Shown here: one piece after another, positions 46,306 through 55,626 of the stretch | Layout of the letters: each line of letters begins with the position of its first letter | Position numbering within the stretch: position 1 is the stretch's first letter | The notes under the pieces: model-generated | Told to the model about the DNA's origin: nothing | Databases searched by the model: none | Seen by the model: only the letters and a program-made list of their open reading frames with translations | NCBI RefSeq assembly: GCF_900177625.1 | Contig: NZ_FXAU01000004.1 | Coordinates: 62,001-126,000 of the forward strand | From: Sphingobacterium psychroaquaticum | GTDB taxonomy: Bacteria; Bacteroidota; Bacteroidia; Sphingobacteriales; Sphingobacteriaceae | Reading direction: 5' to 3' | DNA length: 64,000 nt | Translations under genes and position numbers: made by a program

Positions 46306-47844
46306 ATGCAAAACAACAAAAAGACCTTATGGAAGGTTATTGGTGCTTCGTCACTGGGCACGTTAATTGAATGGTACGACTTTTTCATCTTCGGAAGCCT
46401 TTCTGTCGTCCTGGCAACCAAATTCTTTCCAGCCGACAATCCAACAGCCGCCTTTCTATCGACATTAGCAACTTTTGCGGCGGGTTTCGTAGTCCGCCCC
46501 TTTGGCGCACTCTTTTTCGGCCGTCTAGGCGATATGATTGGCCGAAAATATACCTTTATGGTTACCCTGATGCTGATGGGAGGAGCCACCTTTCTTATTG
46601 GCTGTACGCCCAGTTATGAATCTATTGGCTTTTTTGCACCACTCATTGTACTTGTTCTCCGACTTCTTCAAGGACTGGCTCTCGGTGGTGAGTATGGAGG
46701 AGCGGCTACATATGTCGCCGAATATAGCCCCAAAGGGGAACGCGGGTATTGGACCTCCTGGATACAGACAACGGCCACCTTTGGTTTATTTATATCATTA
46801 GTCGTGATTCTCCTAACACGCTTCCTGCTAACGGAACAACAATTTGATGACTGGGGCTGGCGCGTTCCCTTTGTTCTCTCTATTTTCATGGTGTATGTAT
46901 CTTATCTTATCCGTAAAAACATGGATGAGTCACCTGAATTTAAGCAAGCAAAGGCAGAAGGAAAAACAGCGACCAACCCGCTCAAAGAAAGTTTCGGGAA
47001 CAAATACAACCTCAAGTTCGTGTTATTAGCATTATTTGGAGCTGCAATGGGGCAAGGTGTTGTTTGGTATACCGGACAGTTTTATTCCATGAGCTTTATG
47101 AAAACAGTAATGTTTCTGGAGAGCGATCAGGCAGACTTGATTTTAGGGATAGCTTTGTTATTGGGAACACCTTTCTTTGTTATCTGTGGTAAACTAAGTG
47201 ACAAAGTTGGTCGAAAATGGGTGATGTTGACAGGTATGCTCTTGGCACTATTAACGTATAGACCAATCTATGAAAGCATGTATCAAATCACGAACCTAAG
47301 TACGAAAACAGAAACGGCTGCAGTTATCGCGGCATCGCATACCACCATAGAAACATCGGATGGGATGAATGAAATACACACGACAACGCAATCCTTTACG
47401 GACGGGACGTCGGTTAAAAACACAGAAATTACCCACCTGGATAAAAACAAAACACCTATTTTAAAAGATGGCAAACCTTATATCACCGCGAAAAGTGTAG
47501 TACACATCTCTGGTGGTAACTATGCAAAATTGGTATTCTTAATTTTTATACAAATCCTGTACATTACTTTAGTCTATGGTCCAATCGCAGCCTTTCTGGT
47601 AGAACTATTCCCGGTCCAGATACGTTATACGTCCATGTCTTTGCCGTATCATATCGGAAACGGCATCTTCGGCGGATTACTTCCTGCTGTATCTACTTAC
47701 CTGGCCAGCAATGCCCTGAGTAAAGGTCAAGCCGATTATTATTTATCAGGCCTTTGGTATCCCATCATTATCTCAGCTGTCTGCTTCATTATCGGCGCTA
47801 TTTATATAACAAAATCTATGTCAGTAACTAAAAAAGATCAATAA
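46306..47844 (+). CDS. MFS transporter, metabolite:H+ symporter (MHS) type
   Basis: A 512-residue transporter with about 12 helices. The opening WKVIGASSLGTLIEWYDFFIFGSL and the GRLGDMIGRKYTFM loop are typical of MHS-family symporters (alpha-ketoglutarate, proline, shikimate and similar). After the helix near residues 305-325 a hydrophilic insertion of about 75 residues with many Thr and Asp follows before the next helix (YAKLVFLIFIQILYIT), probably periplasmic. Substrate unknown. A small membrane protein gene starts 3 bp after the stop codon, as commonly seen for this transporter group in Bacteroidota. Confidence 0.88.
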   Translation: MQNNKKTLWKVIGASSLGTLIEWYDFFIFGSLSVVLATKFFPADNPTAAFLSTLATFAAGFVVRPFGALFFGRLGDMIGRKYTFMVTLMLMGGATFLIGCTPSYESIGFFAPLIVLVLRLLQGLALGGEYGGAATYVAEYSPKGERGYWTSWIQTTATFGLFISLVVILLTRFLLTEQQFDDWGWRVPFVLSIFMVYVSYLIRKNMDESPEFKQAKAEGKTATNPLKESFGNKYNLKFVLLALFGAAMGQGVVWYTGQFYSMSFMKTVMFLESDQADLILGIALLLGTPFFVICGKLSDKVGRKWVMLTGMLLALLTYRPIYESMYQITNLSTKTETAAVIAASHTTIETSDGMNEIHTTTQSFTDGTSVKNTEITHLDKNKTPILKDGKPYITAKSVVHISGGNYAKLVFLIFIQILYITLVYGPIAAFLVELFPVQIRYTSMSLPYHIGNGIFGGLLPAVSTYLASNALSKGQADYYLSGLWYPIIISAVCFIIGAIYITKSMSVTKKDQ

Positions 47845-47846
47845 CA

Positions 47847-48074
47847 ATGGAAGGTTTAAAACGAATACTCGGCATCGTATGGATTGCACTAGCACTTTTA
47901 ACAGCTTATTTCTGTGTATTCCATTTTGGTTTGCCCAAATTGAGTACCGGGCACCAAGAAGATCTCGTTTTTGGAATTATCATATTATTCATCCTTACTC
48001 CTATTATTAGTATTGGCTTAGCCGTTTTTGGTTATTTTGCTCTAACGGGAGAATATGATCAGAAAAAAATGTAG
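47847..48074 (+). CDS. Small two-helix membrane protein, DUF6814-like
   Basis: A 75-residue protein with two hydrophobic helices (about 8-28 and 42-66) and a charged end (GEYDQKKM). It begins 3 bp after the MHS transporter, so translation is probably coupled. I recall such a partner behind this transporter type in other Bacteroidota (DUF6814), but the function is unknown; a stabilising subunit is inference. A 16-bp-stem terminator follows. Confidence 0.75.
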   Translation: MEGLKRILGIVWIALALLTAYFCVFHFGLPKLSTGHQEDLVFGIIILFILTPIISIGLAVFGYFALTGEYDQKKM

Positions 48075-48089
48075 CCAAGAAATATAAAA

Positions 48090-48133
48090 CAATCTCGTAC
48101 TTTTTAACCGACGGCCTAAAAAGTACGAGATTG
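48090..48133 (+). terminator. Terminator after the transporter pair
   Basis: A perfect 16-bp stem (CAATCTCGTACTTTTT with its complement) around a 12-nt loop, beginning 15 bp after the stop codon of the small membrane protein gene. Confidence 0.85.
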
Positions 48134-48195
48134 ATAAAAAGCTATAATTTTTCCTCACTGACAATCAGACACCTAAGCAAATAAGGGTAAATAAC

Positions 48196-48226
48196 TTTGC
48201 ATCCTATTAATTTTTTCCTACTTTTG
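48196..48226 (+). promoter_or_regulatory. Promoter of the SRP RNA gene
   Basis: TTTG at 48196-48199, a 19-bp spacer, and TACTTTTG at 48219-48226 match the Bacteroidota consensus TTTG-N19-TAnnTTTG exactly, placing the transcription start near 48230. Confidence 0.9.
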
Positions 48227-48228
48227 TC

Positions 48229-48330
48229 GCGGGTAAGTCTCCTACGACCAGCTCCCATTGACTCCCCCAGGTTGGGAACAAAGCAAGGGTATTTGGTTGA
48301 GCGGTGCGATAGGAATCGCTTACCCACTTT
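48229..48330 (+). ncRNA. ffs: Signal recognition particle RNA (4.5S type)
   Basis: About 100 nt of RNA binding Ffh in cotranslational membrane targeting. The conserved domain IV is readable at 48268-48285: CAGG-UUG-GGAA-CAA-AGCA, with a GGAA tetraloop on a 3-bp stem and the asymmetric CAGG/AGCA internal loop, as in E. coli. The two ends pair (GGGTAAG near 48231 with CTTACCC near 48318-48325), closing a long hairpin, and a T run (48327-48334) ends it. A perfect promoter lies just upstream. No Alu domain is visible, consistent with the small SRP RNA. End positions are estimates of a few nt. ORFs drawn through this stretch are not genes. Confidence 0.92.
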
Positions 48331-48616
48331 TTTTCTCTCCCTTTACCATCCATTTTTACATTCCAGAATAGACGAAGAAATATCAAGCACATGTGTTTTT
48401 TACAGCGCAAAATCTTGTGTACCTATCACGGTAGATTAATTCTTTATTGACAGGAGACGCAAATGCGCCAGACTTTCTAAAGCACAAGCGCCTCCCTCAC
48501 GAGTTACGTCCCTATACGCGGCACTCCGCACGAACTACTTTGTGTACTAACTACGAACTACTTTGCACTTTGTACGATATTTTTTGTTTCTTTGTAGTCC
48601 GAATTAACGAAAAAGC

Positions 48617-49459
48617 ATGAGTTGGTTTAAAAGAAACAAAGCAGGAATCAATACTGCAACAGAAAATAAAAAGGAAGCACCTGACGGGATGTGGAATAAA
48701 TGTCCGAACTGTAAGAAGCCTCTATTAAATAGTGAGCAAATTGAAAACAAGTATGTTTGCCAATATTGCGACTATCATATCCGTATCGGTTCTTCAGCTT
48801 ATTTTTCCATCCTTTTCGACGACAACAATTTCACGGAATTGTTTCCGAACCTTACATCGGGAGATCCCCTTAAATTTTCAGACACCAAGCCATATCCTGT
48901 ACGTTTAGCTGACAGCCAAGCAAAAACAGGACTAAAAGATGCAATCCGCAGTGGCCATGGTAAAATGGATGGACAAGACATCGTTATTGCTTGTATGGAT
49001 TTCAACTTTATTGGTGGATCAATGGGATCCGTTGTTGGAGAAAAGATTGCACGCTCTATCGATTATTGTATCGAACACAGAATCCCGTTCATGCTGATCT
49101 CGAAATCAGGTGGCGCACGTATGATGGAAGCTGCATTTTCCTTAATGCAAATGGCGAAAACATCTGCCAAGCTAGCCTTATTAGCGAAAGCTCAAATTCC
49201 CTACATCTGTCTATTGACAGATCCTACAACGGGTGGGGTAACGGCTTCATATGCAATGTTAGGGGATATCAATATCGCAGAACCTGGAGCTTTAATCGGT
49301 TTTGCCGGCCCGCGGGTAATTAAAGAAACAATCAAAAAAGACCTACCTAAGGGATTCCAAACATCTGAGTTTGTTTTGGAGCACGGATTCCTAGATTTTA
49401 TTGTTGACCGAAGAAAACTAAAAGAAAAAGTAGCGGCCTACTTACGTCTTGTAAAGTAG
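48617..49459 (+). CDS. accD: Acetyl-CoA carboxylase carboxyltransferase, beta subunit
   Basis: A 280-residue AccD, normal length. With AccA it transfers CO2 from biotin to acetyl-CoA to give malonyl-CoA. The N-terminal zinc ribbon is seen in [13 protein letters not shown] and VCQYCDYH; the crotonase-like core includes [54 protein letters not shown] and [25 protein letters not shown]. It is followed by a terminator at 49487-49517. The 150 bp before it carry short CGAACTACTTTG repeats. Confidence 0.97.
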   Translation: MSWFKRNKAGINTATENKKEAPDGMWNKCPNCKKPLLNSEQIENKYVCQYCDYHIRIGSSAYFSILFDDNNFTELFPNLTSGDPLKFSDTKPYPVRLADSQAKTGLKDAIRSGHGKMDGQDIVIACMDFNFIGGSMGSVVGEKIARSIDYCIEHRIPFMLISKSGGARMMEAAFSLMQMAKTSAKLALLAKAQIPYICLLTDPTTGGVTASYAMLGDINIAEPGALIGFAGPRVIKETIKKDLPKGFQTSEFVLEHGFLDFIVDRRKLKEKVAAYLRLVK

Positions 49460-49486
49460 TGTACTGCTGAAACAAAGTATATCAAT

Positions 49487-49517
49487 AGAGTCACATATTA
49501 TGTGGCTCTTTTTTTTT
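49487..49517 (+). terminator. Terminator of accD
   Basis: A 10-bp stem (AGAGTCACAT with ATGTGGCTCT, one G-T pair) with a short loop and a run of T. Confidence 0.85.
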
Positions 49518-49519
49518 CC

Positions 49520-49879
49520 CTAAACGTTGTTGCTATTAAAATATGCTGTAAAAGCCCAAAACTTACGTGTCTTCAAATACTGCAGATTCGATTCATTGCG
49601 GTAAGCCTCCCGCTCAAAGGAAATACGTAAATAGGCTTGTTTAAAATCTCTGATTCGAATATAGTGAAGTAAAAATTCTGTGAAGTACCACACATAAAAA
49701 GGAACAATCAGGAGCTCCAAAGCTTGCGATAAATGTATACGCTCATGATTCACAAGAACACGATCATAGCGAAAAGACTTATCGATAATCAATATAAATG
49801 GAAAAATAGTTACCGCGGCCGCTCTTCGACCCGACAAAAAATTAGTCCAAAACTTACTGACAATAATCTTACCTTTCAT
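49520..49879 (-). CDS. Small HExxH-containing protein of unknown function
   Basis: About 119 residues from the ATG at 49879 (MKGKIIVSKFW); an upstream ATG at 49945 in the same frame would add 22 residues. It contains NHERIH (HExxH, about residues 44-49), followed by a hydrophobic helix (LELLIVPFYVWYFTEFLLH) and a second acidic site in SFEREAYRNESNL. The order HExxH ... helix ... ExxxY resembles a minimal gluzincin-like metallopeptidase fold; whether it is a peptidase is not known. I recall related small proteins in other Bacteroidota. A -7 box (minus TAAATTTG, 49953-49960) overlaps the shared promoter element; from it the ATG at 49945 would be nearly leaderless, so the start is open. Confidence 0.65.
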   Translation of the reverse strand: MKGKIIVSKFWTNFLSGRRAAAVTIFPFILIIDKSFRYDRVLVNHERIHLSQALELLIVPFYVWYFTEFLLHYIRIRDFKQAYLRISFEREAYRNESNLQYLKTRKFWAFTAYFNSNNV

Positions 49880-49937
49880 AATGCAATCCAATACAGAAGT
49901 AAGTTTACACAATAAAAATCTTTTATCCATACATTCG

Positions 49938-49970
49938 TATTGCATATAAAGGCAAATTTATCTAAGTTTG
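49938..49970 (+). promoter_or_regulatory. merR-type gene promoter; copy 1 of a 32-bp shared element
   Basis: TTG at 49940-49942 and TAAGTTTG at 49963-49970 form a Bacteroidota promoter with a 20-bp spacer. The 32 bp 49938-49969 (starting TATTGCATATAAA, ending TTTATCTAAGTTT) differ by one base from the mutS upstream region at 55627-55658 on the minus strand. The opposite strand carries TAAATTTG (49953-49960), so the element may fire both ways. Confidence 0.75.
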
Positions 49971-49989
49971 TTAAAGCAGAATTTAAACT

Positions 49990-50325
49990 ATGCCGTACAA
50001 AGAACGCGAAATAAACAAGTTATACTATACCATGGGTGAAGTGACCGAGATGTTCAACGTCAACGCTTCCCAAATACGTTTTTATGAGCGAGAGTTTGAT
50101 ATTCTTCAACCCAAAAAGAACAAAAAAGGGAATCGACTCTTTACCCAGGATGATATTGCCAACCTTAAGATTATCTTTAGTTTAGTAAAAGACAAGGGGT
50201 ATACCTTGCAGGGAGCACGCGACTATTTACGTTCCAATAAAAATGAGGTAAAGGAAAACCAACGGGTCATTGATTCTTTAGAGAAACTGAAAGGGTTTCT
50301 TCTGGATGTACGCGACAGTTTATAG
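49990..50325 (+). CDS. MerR-family transcriptional regulator
   Basis: A 111-residue regulator with an N-terminal MerR winged helix (YYTMGEVTEMFNVNASQIRFYEREFDIL, then KKNKKGNRLFTQDDIANLKIIFSLVKDKGYTLQGARDYL) and a short coiled-coil tail. No metal-binding cysteines are visible, so it is probably not a metal sensor; related small MerR proteins of Bacteroidota have unknown ligands. It is convergent with the phosphodiesterase gene, 11 bp apart. Confidence 0.9.
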   Translation: MPYKEREINKLYYTMGEVTEMFNVNASQIRFYEREFDILQPKKNKKGNRLFTQDDIANLKIIFSLVKDKGYTLQGARDYLRSNKNEVKENQRVIDSLEKLKGFLLDVRDSL

Positions 50326-50336
50326 AAATTCTTGAA

Positions 50337-50831
50337 CTACCGTTCACCAAGCTCGATTACTTCTAATTTTTCGATTTTATCGCCATCAATTACAAAACGC
50401 ATCAAGGTACGTACTTTATGCCATCCATGTTTTCCTGCCGCACCCGGGTTCAAATGTAACAACTGTAGCTTGGGATCAAACTGAACCTTCAGAATATGGG
50501 AATGTCCGCAAATAAATAATTTAGGCGGGTTTATCATAATTTCAGGTTTCACCAACGGTGAATACCGTCCTGGATACCCTCCAATATGCGTCATCCATAC
50601 ATCGACGCCTTCACACGAAAAACGCTGATGTTCGGGACAGGACACACGTATATCTTTACCATCGATATTACCGTAAACACCTTTAAACGGTTTAAAAGCA
50701 GAAAGCTTTTCGACAATCTCCAATGAACCAAAATCGCCTGCATGCCACACTTCATCACACCCATCGAAATGCTTAAACACCGCGTCGTCTAAATAACTGT
50801 GAGTATCTGATAACAAACCTATTTTCTTCAT
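50337..50831 (-). CDS. Calcineurin-like phosphodiesterase, YfcE/MJ0936 type
   Basis: A 164-residue metallophosphoesterase of the small YfcE family. Metal ligands are in IGLLSDTHSYLD, HAGDFGS, GNIDG, WMTHIGGYPG and CGHSHIL, the standard five motifs. It probably hydrolyses phosphodiesters with Mn2+; the physiological substrate is unknown. Confidence 0.93.
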   Translation of the reverse strand: MKKIGLLSDTHSYLDDAVFKHFDGCDEVWHAGDFGSLEIVEKLSAFKPFKGVYGNIDGKDIRVSCPEHQRFSCEGVDVWMTHIGGYPGRYSPLVKPEIMINPPKLFICGHSHILKVQFDPKLQLLHLNPGAAGKHGWHKVRTLMRFVIDGDKIEKLEVIELGER

Positions 50832-50879
50832 TGTATTTTTTTAATTCTTTATTACATAATGAGCGTGGCATACGAATAG

Positions 50880-50945
50880 TAGGCGACTCACTTGCGGATA
50901 ACCAGCCTACTGGCGCGAGCCTGTGGCTCCTGTCTACTTACGTTC
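50880..50945. repeat. REP-like hairpin element, copy B
   Basis: GTAGGC pairs with GCCTAC (50880-50910), then GAGCC-TGT-GGCTC forms a short hairpin. CTGGCGCGAGC (50910-50920) is identical to 60527-60537 in copy D. It lies between the phosphodiesterase and trmN6 genes. Confidence 0.55.
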
Positions 50946-50965
50946 TATTTTAGCACCTCTTTGAA

Positions 50966-51673
50966 CTAAAACGCTAAAAAGAAAGACTGCAACAACTTTT
51001 TGTACTGCGGCGAATAGACGCCCTTACTTTCATAAATAAACAGTTCTTTGCGGGCTGTCGCAATCGGCAAATAACCGACTTTCAAAATCTTACGAATAAC
51101 ATCTGATCCTTCAAAGGAAGATATGGCCGTCACTTCGTGTACAAACAATCCCTTTCCTGGCAGCAAAGCAGCTCCAATCCAATCCGCTAATTCTGAAGGA
51201 ACTATACACTGAAACACACCATTCGGCGACAAATAATCAGCAACAAAACAAACCAGTTTTTCAAAAAACAACTCATCGGCATGTCTTGCCAGACGCTTTC
51301 TATCATCCGGATTATGCAATGATTTTGTATAAAAGGGTGGATTAGAAACAATAAGATCATACGTATATTCCGGTCTAAAATTTTCAAATGAAGTATGAAA
51401 TACTTTCATCTGATTCGGAAAAGGTGCCGTCGCAAAATTCTGCTCCGCTTGCCGAGCAGCGATTTCATCCACTTCAACCGCATCAATACGTGCTTCGGGA
51501 TACTGCTGCGCCAACATCAACGCAATTACTCCTGTCCCCGTACCTATATCCAAAACATACGCTACCTTTTGCTGATCGGCCACCGCTCCCAATAATACGC
51601 CATCGGTATTAATTTTCATCGCGCATGCTCCTTGATCCACTTCAAACTGCTTAAATCGAAAAACAGAACCCAT
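50966..51673 (-). CDS. trmN6: tRNA1(Val) (adenine-37-N6)-methyltransferase-like enzyme
   Basis: A 235-residue class I methyltransferase of the YfiC type. The ATG at 51673 is preferred over a TTG two codons upstream. SAM and substrate motifs: VLDIGTGTGVIALMLAQQYPE, AVEVDEIAARQAEQN, and the catalytic DLIVSNPPFYTKS, in which NPPF marks exocyclic-amine methylation. It is expected to methylate A37 in tRNA-Val or relatives. The -7 box TATCTTTG on the minus strand (51677-51684) lies only 3 bp before the ATG, so the mRNA may be leaderless. Confidence 0.92.
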   Translation of the reverse strand: MGSVFRFKQFEVDQGACAMKINTDGVLLGAVADQQKVAYVLDIGTGTGVIALMLAQQYPEARIDAVEVDEIAARQAEQNFATAPFPNQMKVFHTSFENFRPEYTYDLIVSNPPFYTKSLHNPDDRKRLARHADELFFEKLVCFVADYLSPNGVFQCIVPSELADWIGAALLPGKGLFVHEVTAISSFEGSDVIRKILKVGYLPIATARKELFIYESKGVYSPQYKKLLQSFFLAF

Positions 51674-51676
51674 ATG

Positions 51677-51684
51677 CAAAGATA
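51677..51684 (-). promoter_or_regulatory. Promoter -7 box of trmN6, abutting the start codon
   Basis: Minus-strand TATCTTTG, a perfect TAnnTTTG match, lies 3 bp before the ATG. Transcription should start at about the start codon itself, implying little or no leader. Confidence 0.55.
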
Positions 51685-51762
51685 ATGTTAAATTTCGCTC
51701 CTAAAATCGACAACGTTTTATAAACCAATAAAAATTCCTAATTTGGCGGTAACATACAAATT

Positions 51763-52905
51763 ATGTCTAGATTCTACCTTATTCTCCTCTACATCACCGG
51801 TTTCTCTTTTCTGTCGACAGCAGCAACAGATAAAACGTGGCAAGATTGTGAACAGATAACAAAAATTGCCTTGGACAAAATCGGTCCCATGGTAACAAAA
51901 AATGACTATGCAGCGCTTGAACCTACACTCGCAACAATAGAAGGCGTCTGTGGTCAAAATGAATTCACGCAACGTTTACGCATTCTTCGCGCATTGATTG
52001 AACGTCAACATACTGAAAAACTCATCCAAGACTATTTAGATAAAAAATATCACGACGTGTTGGTCATGCGGTGGGATTATAGTGTTGAAACAAAATATGC
52101 ACAGATTTATAGGGAGAATAAAGCAGACTTCAACTACGTGCCTTTAAATCACCCCATAGACTCTCTCGTTCGATTAAAAGCACGGGCTTTGCTTCAGTCG
52201 ACAGCATTTAGTCTGCGTGATTCTGAAAAACAAATTGCCTTTCTATTTGCCGATGACATTGATAGCTTTTATCAATCTTACGAAAAGCAGACCGCAACAC
52301 CTCAACCAAGTGCTATTCAAAAAATCAGAACCAACTATACAGATAGAGATCGTTCCGGATTTAGTATTTATGCCGGTGTAGAAACACCATTAACAGGATC
52401 CAACCCCGTATTTAAGAGCAATCCTGTTTTCGGATTCATGTTCTCTTCCAAAATATCATCCGCCGTTCTCTACGAGTTAGGTATCCGTGTCCGTATCAAT
52501 AGTAACGATCGAAACTTTGATTACTTACTGTATGGCAATACAGAAGATGTCAACTCGAGCGCAAGCTATAGTTTTGGTGGCACATTGGGTTACAAAGTGT
52601 TCGATAATTATAAGTTTATCCTCTATCCAAAAGTTGGGCTTTATTGGGAGTCTACAGGCACTGGATTGAGTGAAGATACTGGTGGAGACTACTGGGGCGA
52701 TGAAAATTATGGCTCCAACATAAAATACAACAACGTCAATACGATGCGTAGCTCTGTTGGCTTTGCGGCCATGCATCATTTGGGTGGAAAGAAATATATC
52801 GGCCTAGAAGCGGCATACAATTATGTGCCTTACAACTGGGACAATAACCTGTTAACAAGCATTCAGCCCAATTACGGTAGCTTGCAAGTATTCTTCAGGT
52901 TTTAG
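51763..52905 (+). CDS. Secreted protein with probable outer-membrane beta-barrel C-terminus
   Basis: A 380-residue protein I do not recognise by name. A signal peptide (MSRFYLILLYITGFSFLSTAA) is followed by a helical region (about 25-190) and a C-terminal half of alternating strands with aromatic ends (GFSIYAGVETPL, YELGIRVRIN, YSFGGTLGYKVF, KFILYPKVGLYWEST, AMHHLGGKKYIGLEAAYNYVPY), ending in LQVFFRF, a terminal aromatic residue as in outer-membrane barrels. It is divergent from trmN6 and convergent with mutS. Function unknown; a small porin-like barrel with a periplasmic helical domain is inference. Confidence 0.65.
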   Translation: MSRFYLILLYITGFSFLSTAATDKTWQDCEQITKIALDKIGPMVTKNDYAALEPTLATIEGVCGQNEFTQRLRILRALIERQHTEKLIQDYLDKKYHDVLVMRWDYSVETKYAQIYRENKADFNYVPLNHPIDSLVRLKARALLQSTAFSLRDSEKQIAFLFADDIDSFYQSYEKQTATPQPSAIQKIRTNYTDRDRSGFSIYAGVETPLTGSNPVFKSNPVFGFMFSSKISSAVLYELGIRVRINSNDRNFDYLLYGNTEDVNSSASYSFGGTLGYKVFDNYKFILYPKVGLYWESTGTGLSEDTGGDYWGDENYGSNIKYNNVNTMRSSVGFAAMHHLGGKKYIGLEAAYNYVPYNWDNNLLTSIQPNYGSLQVFFRF

Positions 52906-52925
52906 AAGGACAATTTCATGGTATT

Positions 52926-52967
52926 TGAGCCTGCCTAGCTCCGGCCGGCAGGCTCCGTGTAGGATTG
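52926..52967. repeat. REP-like hairpin element, copy C
   Basis: GAGCCTGCC pairs with GGCAGGCTC around a 12-nt loop between the barrel protein and mutS genes. It shares the GAGCYTG...GGCTC design with copies B and D. It may double as a terminator, though no long T run follows. Confidence 0.55.
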
Positions 52968-52995
52968 GGGTACCCCAACAATTCCCGCTATAACT

Positions 52996-55602
52996 TTAAT
53001 GCTTCAACAAGCGTTGAATCTCATCCAGCTTCATTAAAGCCTCTACGGGCGTCAAGGTATTAACATCTAAATTATTAAGCATATCCCGTATCTTACTCAA
53101 AACAGGATCATCAATAGAAAACATCTGCAACTGATACGCCTGTTTTTGAATCTTACGCATACTATCTTTGATCTGCTCCCCACCAGTCCGCTCCTGTTCC
53201 AATCGTTTCAAAATTTCGCCGGCGCGACCGATAAGTTTTGGAGGCATCCCCGCCAATTTCGCGACATGAATACCAAAACTATGTTCGGAGCCGCCTGGAA
53301 CCAGCTTACGCAAGAAGATGACTTTGTTATTCATCTCCTTGACCGTGACATTATAGTTCTTGATACGGTTCATCGAATTAGTCAGTTCATTAAGCTCATG
53401 ATAATGCGTCGCAAACAATGTCTTTGCACGCGCCGCAGGATGATTATGCAAGAATTCCGCAATCGCCCATGCGATCGAGATACCATCATACGTGCTTGTA
53501 CCACGACCAATCTCATCCAATAAAATCAACGAACGATCTGACAGGTTGTTCATGATGCTTGCCGTTTCATTCATCTCCACCATAAAAGTAGATTCTCCAG
53601 ACGACAAATTATCCGAAGCGCCTACCCGCGTAAAAATCTTATCAACCAAACCGATATAAGCTTCCTTTGCCGGAACAAAAGAACCAATCTGTGCCATCAA
53701 AACAATAAGGCCCGTCTGTCGTAACAAAGCCGACTTACCTGCCATGTTAGGTCCTGTGATAATAATAATCTGTTGCGTTTCAGGATCTAAAAAGGTATCA
53801 TTCGTAATATAGTCTTCTCCAATCGGAAGATTCCGTTCAATCACAGGGTGACGTCCTCCCTTAATATCCAATACCTTACTGTTACTTACTTCAGGCTTGA
53901 TGTAATAGTTCTTCTCTGCAATAACAGCGAAATTCAACAGCACATCTAACTTTGCAATAAGCTGGGCATTGAGCTGAATAGGCTTGATGTATTCTGCGAT
54001 ATCAACCATGAGCTCTGCATAGATGCGATTTTCAATAACCTGTATCTTTTCTTCTGCGCCTAGGATTTGCTCCTCATATTCCTTTAACTCTTCTGTTATA
54101 TACCGCTCTGCATTGACCAAAGTCTGCTTACGAATCCAACCTTCAGGCACCTTATCTTTATGCGTATTGGTCACTTCCAAATAATAACCAAACACATTAT
54201 TAAAAGCGATTTTCAACGATGGGATTCCCGTAGCTTCCGCCTCGCGTCGCTGTATTTCCAACAAGTAATCTTTCCCACCAAACGCTACTTTACGTAACTT
54301 ATCCAGCGCCTCATCGACTCCATCGGCAATCACATTACCTTTGTTTAAAGCAACGGGAGGTTCTGCCTGAATGGTGGTTTCAATTTTCGTTCGGATAACC
54401 TCGCATACATTCAACTGATCGGCGATCATCCGTAAAGGTTCCGAGTCTTCAATATTCGCCAAAACCTTCAGTTTTTCTACCGCATAGAGTGCACGCTTTA
54501 GCTGTGTAATCTCGCGCGGATTAGCTTTCTGAAGACCAATTTTCGAAATCAATCGCTCTAAGTCTCCTACTTGTTTGATTTCCTGAATCAACGAATCCCG
54601 CAAATCTTTATGCGACAAGAAATAGTCCACTACATCGAGACGCTCTTGAATGGATTTAAGATCTTTCAACGGCATCACAATCCAACGCTTGAGCAAGCGC
54701 GCCCCCATCGGAGAGGAGGTTTGATCTAAAACATCAGCTAAAGTTGTCGCATTTTCATTGGCCGAACCGATCAATTCTAGATTACGTATGGTAAAACGAT
54801 CCAACCACATAAAGCGGTCCTCTTCGATCCGCGAGACATTCGATATATGTTGTAAGTTACGATGTTCCGTTTCATTCAGATAATGCAGCGCCACCCCGGC
54901 AGCCACAATACCAAGATTCATCCGTTCGATGCCAAAGCCCTTCATGGAATTGACCTCGAAATGCTTTAAAAGAGCCTCTGTTGCATAATCACCTGTATAC
55001 GGCCATTCATCCAACGTGTATGTATAATAGTTAGAACCGAAATGTTCTACAAAATCTTTATATTGCTTTTTGGGAAGTATAACCTCAGTGGGTTTAAACC
55101 CCTGCAACAGTTTATCGATGTAACTCTCGCTCCCTTGCGCGACCGAAAACTCACCCGTGGAAATATCTAAAAAAGAAATACCATATTGCCCTTTCTCACC
55201 AAAAATCGATGCCAGGTAATTGTTTGATTTCTGCTGTACAATGTTGTCGCTATAGGAGACCCCCGGCGTCACCAATTCGGTCACACCCCGTTTTACAATA
55301 GTCTTTGTTTGTTTTGGATCTTCCAGCTGATCGCAGATCGCAACACGTTGGCCCGCACGTACGAGTTTAGGTAAGTACGTCTCCAAAGAGTGATGCGGAA
55401 AACCAGCTAGTGCCGTCTCCGACTCTGAACCATTTCCACGTTTTGTTAAGACAATGCCCAAAATTCCGGCAGCCTTAATTGCATCCTCTCCAAAAGTTTC
55501 ATAAAAATCCCCTACCCGAAACAGCAATAAAGCACCTGGATACTTCGCCTTAATGGTGTTATATTGTTGCATCAAAGGGGTTTGTTTCTTCTCTTTTGCC
55601 AA
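52996..55602 (-). CDS. mutS: DNA mismatch repair ATPase MutS
   Basis: An 868-residue MutS, normal length. It recognises mispairs and, with MutL, starts repair. The mismatch-binding F-x-E is in [10 protein letters not shown]; the Walker A is [15 protein letters not shown], and further motifs are [18 protein letters not shown] (Walker B) and [12 protein letters not shown]. The start is TTG at 55602: no in-frame ATG lies before the next upstream stop codon, and [14 protein letters not shown] is the family's usual opening. Its upstream region contains copy 2 of the 32-bp element. Confidence 0.97.
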   Translation of the reverse strand: MAKEKKQTPLMQQYNTIKAKYPGALLLFRVGDFYETFGEDAIKAAGILGIVLTKRGNGSESETALAGFPHHSLETYLPKLVRAGQRVAICDQLEDPKQTKTIVKRGVTELVTPGVSYSDNIVQQKSNNYLASIFGEKGQYGISFLDISTGEFSVAQGSESYIDKLLQGFKPTEVILPKKQYKDFVEHFGSNYYTYTLDEWPYTGDYATEALLKHFEVNSMKGFGIERMNLGIVAAGVALHYLNETEHRNLQHISNVSRIEEDRFMWLDRFTIRNLELIGSANENATTLADVLDQTSSPMGARLLKRWIVMPLKDLKSIQERLDVVDYFLSHKDLRDSLIQEIKQVGDLERLISKIGLQKANPREITQLKRALYAVEKLKVLANIEDSEPLRMIADQLNVCEVIRTKIETTIQAEPPVALNKGNVIADGVDEALDKLRKVAFGGKDYLLEIQRREAEATGIPSLKIAFNNVFGYYLEVTNTHKDKVPEGWIRKQTLVNAERYITEELKEYEEQILGAEEKIQVIENRIYAELMVDIAEYIKPIQLNAQLIAKLDVLLNFAVIAEKNYYIKPEVSNSKVLDIKGGRHPVIERNLPIGEDYITNDTFLDPETQQIIIITGPNMAGKSALLRQTGLIVLMAQIGSFVPAKEAYIGLVDKIFTRVGASDNLSSGESTFMVEMNETASIMNNLSDRSLILLDEIGRGTSTYDGISIAWAIAEFLHNHPAARAKTLFATHYHELNELTNSMNRIKNYNVTVKEMNNKVIFLRKLVPGGSEHSFGIHVAKLAGMPPKLIGRAGEILKRLEQERTGGEQIKDSMRKIQKQAYQLQMFSIDDPVLSKIRDMLNNLDVNTLTPVEALMKLDEIQRLLKH

Positions 55603-55626
55603 TGTATTTTGATTTTAGTAAAGCGT

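Noticed and set aside
48197-48439. 80-residue ORF across the SRP RNA region
   Set aside because: The DNA is explained by ffs, its promoter and terminator; the peptide looks random.
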